Below are positions 57,020 to 64,000 of a DNA stretch of 64,000 nucleotides, in pieces (position 1 is the stretch's first letter; every line of letters begins with the position of its first letter). The notes beneath the pieces are model-generated. The model worked only from the letters and a program-made list of their open reading frames with translations, searched no databases and was not told the origin of the DNA. The position numbers were made by a program, and so were the translations under genes. This DNA comes from Micromussa lordhowensis. Taxonomy: Eukaryota; Cnidaria; Anthozoa; Scleractinia; Lobophylliidae. The stretch lies in NCBI GenBank assembly GCA_964020085.1, contig OZ026603.1, forward strand, positions 1,386,801-1,450,800. The letters are read 5' to 3'.

Positions 57020-57030
57020 GGGGATTCCCC
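57020..57030. promoter_or_regulatory. kappaB site upstream of receptor C
   Basis: GGGGATTCCCC, 370 bp upstream of the proposed ATG. Flanking bases are largely different from A and B, so the motif is better kept than its surroundings. Confidence 0.7.
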
Positions 57031-57129
57031 GTCATATAATCCGGGGGCTGGGGGGTGCTTCCACAAATTTTGGATGGAGGTCTTAAACCCTGATCCTATT
57101 TAAGGTTAAGGCCCAAACCCGAAAAATGA

Positions 57130-57525
57130 CACCCCCGGGGGGGGGGCACTCCTATATATGGGCTTCACAGGTATGTGCGGCTCCAAAGGGTATGGGTTTT
57201 CAGCCGTTTTGGTCATATTTTGGCCATTTTGATCTCAAATAGGGTATGGTTTTTTCACTCGTCTTGAATTGGGTATGAGTTTTAGAAGAAGCTACTTTTT
57301 CATCAGTATCGACAAGACCATCATCAAAAGCCCATCATAAATTATGTTTAGGGAAAATGTGCCAGCCGCAACGGTCATAAATAGGGTGCTGAATTTCTTT
57401 TAAGGTCATAAAAAGATAGAAAAAAATCGCAGATTTTGGTCATAAATAGGGTAAGGGTTTTGGTAACCGGGGCGCACACCCCTACTCAATTTTTCTGGCA
57501 GCCTCCCCCCCCCCCCCCCCGGGCG
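57130..57525. repeat. Dispersed G-run/C-run repeat, copy 1
   Basis: Begins CCCCCGGGGGG..GCACTCCTATATATGGG, continues with AAATAGGGTATGG-type phrases and ends in a C16 run. A partial copy (TACTCCCATATATGGCCTATA) is at 59093-59200 in an intron of receptor D. Confidence 0.8.
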
Positions 57526-58466
57526 ATCAGCAGGGTCGCACGGCGCTGCATTCATTACTTATCAACCGTTGCAAGAGAAACTTTACCAAGTACGATTTAC
57601 AGATACACAGAGGGCAAACCCGAACACGAATTCCTGTTTTTTTTCTCTTATCAAATCCGAAGGTCTCAAATCAAAGAGTTCAAAGAAGTACATTTACATG
57701 CTACAGTTGAACCTCAATTTAACGAAGTCCACTGTAGCACAAACGGTACTCTTTGCCCCAACAATAGTAAAAACCTCGATTCTGAAATTGTTCGATCTAA
57801 GTTTCTCTTTATTGCGAGCGTTGTAAAGAACAAGAAGCTCTACAAAATAAACAGGAATTTCGCGGGTGCTCACTATTTTACCCAGATATAGATAAATAGA
57901 AATTTTGAAAAGCTTAGTGAACTGTGTGCAGTTAACTAATTGTTTTGGCAAGTCCAGACACTATGATTTGTCTTGTATCACTCATTCAGTGAAAGTAAAA
58001 ACTTTACAATGCTTGCATTTGCCAAGTGTCTTTTTTCTAATTCACTTAAACAACCGCAAATTGCCGTGACAAGTGCAATACTACATAAAGAAAAATTAAA
58101 ATATAACATTGCTGGAAACAAAAGCGTTATTTGTAATAGTTACAATTACAAGCAATAACGCTTTCTTAATTTGTTTTTTGTCTTTGTTGTTTACTTCAAT
58201 ACTTTGCGCTGGAAAATTTTTAGTCAGTGCACTGAGATTGCCACGGAAAAACACGCGCTCTTTCATGATATAAGTTCTCGGCAATTTTGAAAACTTAAAC
58301 CTTTCTCAGCAAACATAAATTGACAGCTGTCACCTAACTTTCATCACTTTTACCCTCCATTTTAGACGAGTGTGACAGGAGAATGAAACAGCAAAGGGCC
58401 TCCCAGACGTGAGCAACTGCCCTGCAGCCTCCTCTTGCTCATATTGGCTGAGTATCAAAAACTTTC
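57526..58466. other. Non-coding between receptors C and D
   Basis: A hairpin at 58119-58165 (AAAGCGTTATTTGTAAT with ATTACAAGCAATAACGCTTT) is the only structure. Overlapping frames at 57436-57951 have no motif. Confidence 0.5.
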
Positions 58467-60987
58467 TTATTCTTGCCACTGACTATGAAAAATATAATCA
58501 TTTAGCAATTCAACGATATCGTCCCTCCGAATATTCGGTTTTTGCAGCACTTTAACAAACTCTAAGACAGTTAGCTCAGGCCGCCTAGTCTCAAGGCCGT
58601 CCAATAGCTGTCTTGCAGGGCTTCCCGACCCGGAAGTTGTAAGTTCCTTCTCCAATTCCCAAATGTCTTCCTGTGTATACATGAACTCAGCAGCCACGCG
58701 CTTGAAGTCACCTTTCTTTGCTGCTGCTGGTTTCTTGTCTAGTCGCTTCCACAGTCTCTCATAGGTGTCGAGAGAGAGGGACTTGAGCTCTTTCATGAGA
58801 ATAAGAACTGGAAAAAGAAAATAAATATTAAAGATCTGTTCACCATCAGTGACATTTGTCATTTGCTCATAAATGTCCCATGTTGAACTTTGCTTAATAC
58901 ATGTTTCAGATTGCGATGGAAATTGGGCTATGCCCCACGCACGTACTGTCCGAAAAACACAGCGGGCTAGAGTAACTGGTGTAATCAAATTCCTACCCTC
59001 GTTCCCGATATCAAGGAGCGATGGTTGGAAGCCTCCCCTTTTCCATAAGTAGATAGCCACTACAACCATATGACTTCATTAATCTGTCAACCCAGGGGGG
59101 GAGGGGGGGTACTCCCATATATGGCCTATATAGGTGTGTGTCACGGGATAGGGTGTGTTTTTGAGGTTCTCGATCGTTGGCCGGCATTGTGTTCCAAGTG
59201 TAATCCTTAGAAAGGATATCTAAATTATATAAAAGGGAAGCTACCGCTGAAGGTTTGAGCAACTGGGAATAAAATGCTGAAGAAAAACCTCGATAGGCCC
59301 GAATAGCATCTTACCCAGTTCTTTGTCTGACTGAAAAAATCTAGTTGTTGTAACAATGGCGTTACTCGGTCTTTCTCTAGAGGAGATGATCAGGTTAAAA
59401 GTACAGGAAAAGTATATATTTTTACTCACCTCCCTTTGGCACGACACTCACAGGAGCTTTGATATCATCTATTATTGAACTTTCGGTGGCTCTCCCTAAT
59501 TCAACGTCGCTAGATTTACACCCACAAGGGGCATGACACCTCGCCCACTTAAAGTAGGTCACAAGTTTTTTTCTCTTGGCGACGAATGCAATCATTATTA
59601 AAAGGGCGATGCTCAAACTCACAGCCTTAATGACTCGATTATTGTCTTCGCCGCTACTGTCTGACAAAGATCCTTTGCTCTTTTTAAAGGCTAGATCAGT
59701 GCTTGTGCCATCAGAGTCTGTGGCTGAAACGTTTCGTATTAGCAGCTCAGTTGAAGTTACTGTAGTGGAAAGAGTGAGGGAACTCGTGTTTTGATCTCTG
59801 GTCTCAGTGCTAATGAAATGCTCTTCTGTTGTGGGCAAAAGGGGTGCTGATTTCTCTTCGGGTGCTGCTGTTGTTGTTGTCCTGGTGGTGTTGCGGCTGT
59901 TTTGCTTCATAGTTCCTTGATTTCGGCGCACTTCAGTTATTGCTATTATTGTCCCTTTCACTCCGCTTGTCCAAGGCGTTTGGCAGCCACGCTGGTGCCT
60001 GGGTTTGCAGTGGCGGTGTCTTGGTAGACCCTGGGCTTTGCATTGACTCTCGAATTGATCTCTTTCGTCCCAACAGCAGACAGAACACGGCAGACAATCA
60101 AAAACGACCTTATTCTCGTAATATCCATAGCTACAAGAGCCACATCGCGTGTTCTTGGTGGCAGAGCAGTTTCGTGCGACTATGCGCCCAACTAAACATA
60201 CGGAACATGGCTTGCATTGTCCGTTACCGTAAGTATCAGAATAGGTTCCTTCTTTACATGCCACACAATGCAAATGTGTTCCATATTTGGCAACAGTTCC
60301 GCAAGGAATCGAGGGTTCCATTCCGTCTGGACAGTCGATACAAGCCAAACACGTGTCATTCTGTGCTGCATTATTGCTTCGCCAAGTGACCTCATCATCC
60401 TTGCATCCAGAGCAACAGCTTGTTTGAGCTTGGAGCTATGAAACAATGAAAGTTCTGAATGTAATTGCTTAATTTATCGCGTTTTTTCCATTTATCTTAT
60501 TCTATCAAGTAATTTCTTCAACGAATAAACAAAATGCGGCAAAATAACCGGCTTGAACCGACGTCACACAAAATCAAAGACAAACGGATTCTTCTTAACT
60601 CTTCACTAGTCGACGAAATACGGGAGAAAATTAAGAGCAATTCACATTTCTGCGGTTTTATAATGCTCAATTGCAATTGGGCAAATGAAACTGAACATGA
60701 AATTGGTGGAACGTGTTCCAGCACGTGCGACAGAGTTAAATGTGCTGAATACTCGACCTGTGGCCTGGTCACGATAAGCTGTCTTGCAATTGTTGGCATG
60801 ACATAATAGATATCTGATCGAACGATGGAATATGTTATTATTATGAGGCAATGCGACCCTAATAAAACATAATAAAAACCTTTCAATAGCCTGTGACCGA
60901 CAAAGCCAAGCAAAATGACATCGAATTTAGCAAACTTACCAGGGCTGCAATGAAAGCTGTTCTTGTTATAATTCTGACGCAACACAT
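58467..60987 (-). CDS. Receptor D: TNFR-like death receptor, three exons
   Basis: Exons 60940-60987, 59430-60435 and 58467-58807 (48, 1006 and 341 nt) join in phases 0 and 1 to 464 codons. Exon 1 gives M-C-C-V-R-I-I-T-R-T-A-F-I-A-A-L, a signal peptide finished in exon 2. Cysteine-rich repeats span about residues 22-167 (C-I-D-C-P-D-G, then C-V-A-C-K-E-G-T-Y-S-D, C-K-P-C-S-V-C, C-L-P-C-S-V-C-C). A Thr-rich stalk about 199-245 and a membrane segment about 286-302 follow. The death domain begins about residue 352 (Y-E-R-L-W-K-R-L-D; D-F-K-R-V-A-A-E-F) and ends H-S-Q-W-Q-E. Its intron phases and death-exon length equal those of A, so this is the ancestral structure of the array. Role by family: ligand-gated death-domain signalling. 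Confidence 0.87.
59093..59200. repeat. Dispersed G-run repeat, partial copy in intron 2 of receptor D
   Basis: CAGGGGGGGAGGGGGGGTACTCCCATATATGG.. matches the 57.1-kb repeat. Confidence 0.75.
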
Positions 60988-61409
60988 CGGGAAGTCGATC
61001 AGTCTTCCTCAATAATCAGCTGCGAAGTTGGTATGTTGGTCTGGTATGTTGGCTTTGAATATTCTGCTCCGAAGTCGAACGGCTACTGCAATGGTAATCA
61101 AATGTTACAGCTTAGAACACGAGCAAGTAGCAATTAACAATTAATATTGTGTACACTAATACTCGTATTCTATTCGACGTGACACCTCTACTAATTTACG
61201 GGATTCAAAATTACGATTAATTTGACACTTCATTTACCTTTCCGTTTGATAGTGATGAATAAGTCATGACTTTACTTGGTAAATGATAATGAAGTATACT
61301 CACCAAATATATCGATTTTACTTTGCCCAGTGAGAATAATATACGCACCTCAATTGAAATAGTGCTGACGATGGAAATTAGAAACTGGTTGAAACCAGAT
61401 TCACAACTC

Positions 61410-61420
61410 GGGGAATTCCC
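61410..61420. promoter_or_regulatory. kappaB-like site upstream of receptor D
   Basis: GGGGAATTCCC, which contains GGGAATTCCC (also a consensus kappaB site), 423 bp upstream of the proposed ATG. Confidence 0.6.
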
Positions 61421-61946
61421 TAGACAATCTCGTCATCGTGACTCATCGTCTTTTTCGTGAGCGTGGGAAGAGACGTTAAACGCAATCAAACAGTCAGCAG
61501 ATTTTGGGAATCGCGGCGATACAAAGGGGAACGAATAGCACGAAAAAAGTAGAAAGATTTTTTTCTGGCTTACAACTACTTAATCATTACTTCTATTCCC
61601 TAACTGCCTCCGTCCTCACATTCTCGTCCCCTACGAGTAGTTGCTCCCGTCCGTTTCGCCGACCATGTAACCAAAAGAAACGGAGGCTCTGGGGACGAGA
61701 ATGCCGTTCTCGCCACTACCCAGACTCTACGTAACCTACTAAATGCGTCGTCAGTTGCACTGGTACAGGCGCCTGTTAGGGACTAGGCAAGCAGGAAATA
61801 AGTCTACAGTCAAACAAATAATTAGACATTTTTTTCATACGTTACGATGCTCTGTAGTATGGCTGAATCGTTGACCTTGATTACATACTGACTGAACATG
61901 TCTTCCAGCGACTAAAGGGCAAAACAACAACATTACTAAATAGCTC
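61421..61946. other. Upstream of receptor D, no feature
   Basis: A 76-codon plus frame at 61504 without motif is not supported. Confidence 0.45.
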
Positions 61947-62081
61947 TTATTAACCGAGCAGGAGGTCTGTATGGGAGAATCTTAACCGAGGTTGTTAGTA
62001 CAGACCGAACACAGCGAGGTCTGTACACACGACCGAGGAGTCAAGATTTTCCCATACAGATCGACTAAGTTCGGTTAATAA
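61947..62081. repeat. Inverted repeat (MITE-like)
   Basis: Arms TTATTAACCGAGC..GGTCTGTATGGGAGAATCTT and AAGATTTTCCCATACAGATC..GTTCGGTTAATAA, with an inner GTCTGTAC/GTACAGAC palindrome. Confidence 0.8.
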
Positions 62082-63416
62082 CATGATTATTATATGGCAA
62101 ACAAGAAAAATTTAATTTGTTTAATGTAATTGGTTTCTACTAACTGACATTTGGCTTGCGAACAGCAATGAGCTGAACTTAATTTTGCCAAAGTTTGCTC
62201 GACCCCTTAACTCTTTTTACTCATCAGGCTTTTTGGCACTTCCATAAATAAATATTGTTAGAAGAAAATAATCAATATTTTTGCCTCATTTTTTTTACCT
62301 CAAAACATTACCGGTCTAGATGGGAAAATCTAGACCGCTTTCAATATCGATTTCAGCCAATAAAATTCGTGAATTCGGTAGTTCCCAGTCCTTGTGAGAC
62401 AGCCATATAATAAAAGGAAAAATAATGCTTGAAGAATATCATAAAGGTGCCGGATGAGGTATTAAAACATCGCACACGATTCCTCAATGGAGGAAAGAAA
62501 ACCTAGAAATAGCAATAAATGAAAGCAATACAGTGGTTTTCGCTCGAGCGTCGAAAAGTATTTGGCTTTCCATAACTACGCTTGAAAAAACTCCCGCCAC
62601 TTCGTCCAATCAGAAGTAGAAGCAAACCCAAAACCAATTTTTTGCACACGTTTTTCCAAGCTTCGTGTCAGCTGCACTTTTGATTGGTTCACTGTATTAT
62701 CCGTGCCCTTTGTAATTGGCCTGAGTGATAACCCTGGCTTTGGTCAGTAGAACACTGAATTGAAAACTGCTTTAGCGGCGTTTTTGAGAGCAGAAAATTG
62801 AGATGCTGTGTAAAATACTTACAATTAAATACCTAGAATACCATGGACACTACTGAATAAATGCCTGGTATAAAGTCCTAAGTCAGCAAGAGCTATACTA
62901 GGAGGTAGTAAATTAGACATTCAATTCAATTTCACTTAATAATAAAAACTATCAGACGATATTCCGCACAATTTCGCAAGATAATTGTTAATTATGCCAA
63001 TAAATTGACACCTTATAATAAAGATCGAATCACCATTTCACTGGAAAGAGAAATTGCAAGCGTGAAGCCTCCTTTTTCTACCTAGGCAAATTAAAAACAA
63101 AAAAAGCTGTAACTATATATCCTTTTTTGGATGCTAACTGCTCGTTTATTACTGAACTGTTTACATGAAATCTCAGGGTTAGTGTCGTGAGAACCCCCAT
63201 GACTCTTTCCCTGCACGACCATTTTGAACATGTGGTGTTTTTGATATTGCACGAAGGAAAGCAAGATAGTGTCTCTGAGTTTTTACCGTTCATAATAAGA
63301 CCTTTAACTAATTATCTGCTATTTTATTACGGAATTCTCAGAGGTTAACGATCAAAAAACAAAATACTAATATGGCGGTCAAACAAGCTACTGACTGCAA
63401 CATTTCATACTTTTAA
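62082..63416. other. Non-coding with repeat fragments
   Basis: A small palindrome, GGTCTAGATGGGAAAATCTAGACC (62312-62335), and a fragment of the 15.9-kb repeat (62950-62995) occur. No gene supported; the 71-codon minus frame at 63078 has no motif. Confidence 0.5.
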
Positions 63417-63596
63417 GGCTGGTTTTCACTAGCGCATAAGCATAAGCGTAAGCCGACATACGCAGACGCAGTAACATGTTAATAATTAGCGCCTTTTGTT
63501 TGAAATTTTCCTAACAAAAAGCGCTTGTTAGCAACATCTTACTGCGTCTGCGTATGTTGGCTTATGCTTATGTTTATGTCCTAGTGAAAACCAGCC
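63417..63596. mobile_element. 180-bp MITE with GGCTGG ends
   Basis: Ends GGCTGGTTTTCACTAG and CTAGTGAAAACCAGCC, with inner arms GCATAAGC..GTAAGCC / GGCTTATGCTTATG and ACGCAGACGCAGTAA / TTACTGCGTCTGCGT. TTTAA lies on both sides (63412-63416 and 63597-63601) as a 5-bp duplication. Confidence 0.85.
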
Positions 63597-64000
63597 TTTA
63601 ATGCCATAATGGAAGCATGCAGTCAAACTGCCCGAAAAGTAGCATCTTGGAATCTTTATCCTCGGAGAATGCCTTATAAACTTTAGTCAAAGGTTCAAAG
63701 GAAAACGTAACGTAACTTTTCTGATGCTTGCCATAAGACGTTGATTATCGCTGAAACGTGAATGTCGAATTTATTGTTGTATAGTCTTAGTGCTTTCAGC
63801 TCCACACTAGTTGTCGTGCTTGAGGCAGTTCAACGATTAATATGTGTTCTTTAGAAAACAAAATCAGGACTAAGGAAATATTTATATAGCAGTTTTTCAA
63901 TGCTATAATCAATAACTAATAATGTGTTTACCTTTATTTTGCCCAGATGACTCGCCCTTTTCAGTGCAAATACCATCACCAGGAATCCAGACAAAACTGT
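63597..64000. other. Right edge, no feature seen
   Basis: No gene or repeat supported to the window end. Confidence 0.4.

Noticed and set aside
57436..57951. 151-codon plus frame after the C-rich run
   Set aside because: Begins inside a dispersed repeat, includes a low-complexity proline run, shows no motif and overlaps frames on both strands.

Overview
The window looks like nuclear DNA of an anthozoan cnidarian, most likely a stony coral (inference). It is AT-rich, genes carry GT-AG introns, and dispersed inverted-repeat and tRNA-derived repeats fill most of it. The only host genes I can assemble confidently are four minus-strand tumour necrosis factor receptor (TNFR)-like death receptors. 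I ran no database searches. Family names rest on motifs I could read, and exon structures on splice sites and phase.

Layout. 1-2.5 kb: a wrecked Ty3/gypsy retrotransposon. 2.5-10 kb: non-coding DNA with a hairpin element, a 120-bp tandem repeat and old direct repeats. 10.05-14.72 kb: a complete, recently inserted Ty3/gypsy element with 135-bp LTRs, a CATGT target duplication, gag and pol. It sits inside an older repeat. 15-25 kb: repeats, including a tRNA-like element, two elements with PIF/Harbinger-like ends, a duplicated 370-bp block and nested insertions. 25-57 kb: three paralogous death-receptor units, A (27.9-32.0 kb), B (35.5-42.2 kb) and C (52.9-56.7 kb). 43.3-50.5 kb: a 7.2-kb terminal-inverted-repeat element inserted upstream of B. 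It carries a decayed, multi-exon MULE transposase-like gene with a SWIM finger, a 33-bp coding-type minisatellite and a C48-peptidase-like tail. 58.5-61.0 kb: a fourth, diverged death receptor, D. 61-64 kb: repeats, including a MITE whose ends resemble those of the 7.2-kb element.

How the genes work together. Each receptor has a short signal-peptide exon, cysteine-rich repeats, one membrane segment and a C-terminal death domain. By family knowledge these bind TNF-like ligands and recruit death-domain adaptors. All four carry a near-perfect kappaB site (GGGGATTCCCC, or GGGGAATTCCC in D) 370-440 bp upstream of the proposed start codon. This suggests shared NF-kappaB control, possibly feedback. 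A and D keep an intron before a 341-nt death-domain exon, while B and C have lost it.

Strongest leads: (1) the MULE/SWIM/C48 element with its empty site visible in unit A; (2) the shared kappaB site; (3) loss of the death-domain intron in B and C; (4) nested mobile elements whose insertion points can be read from duplicated copies.
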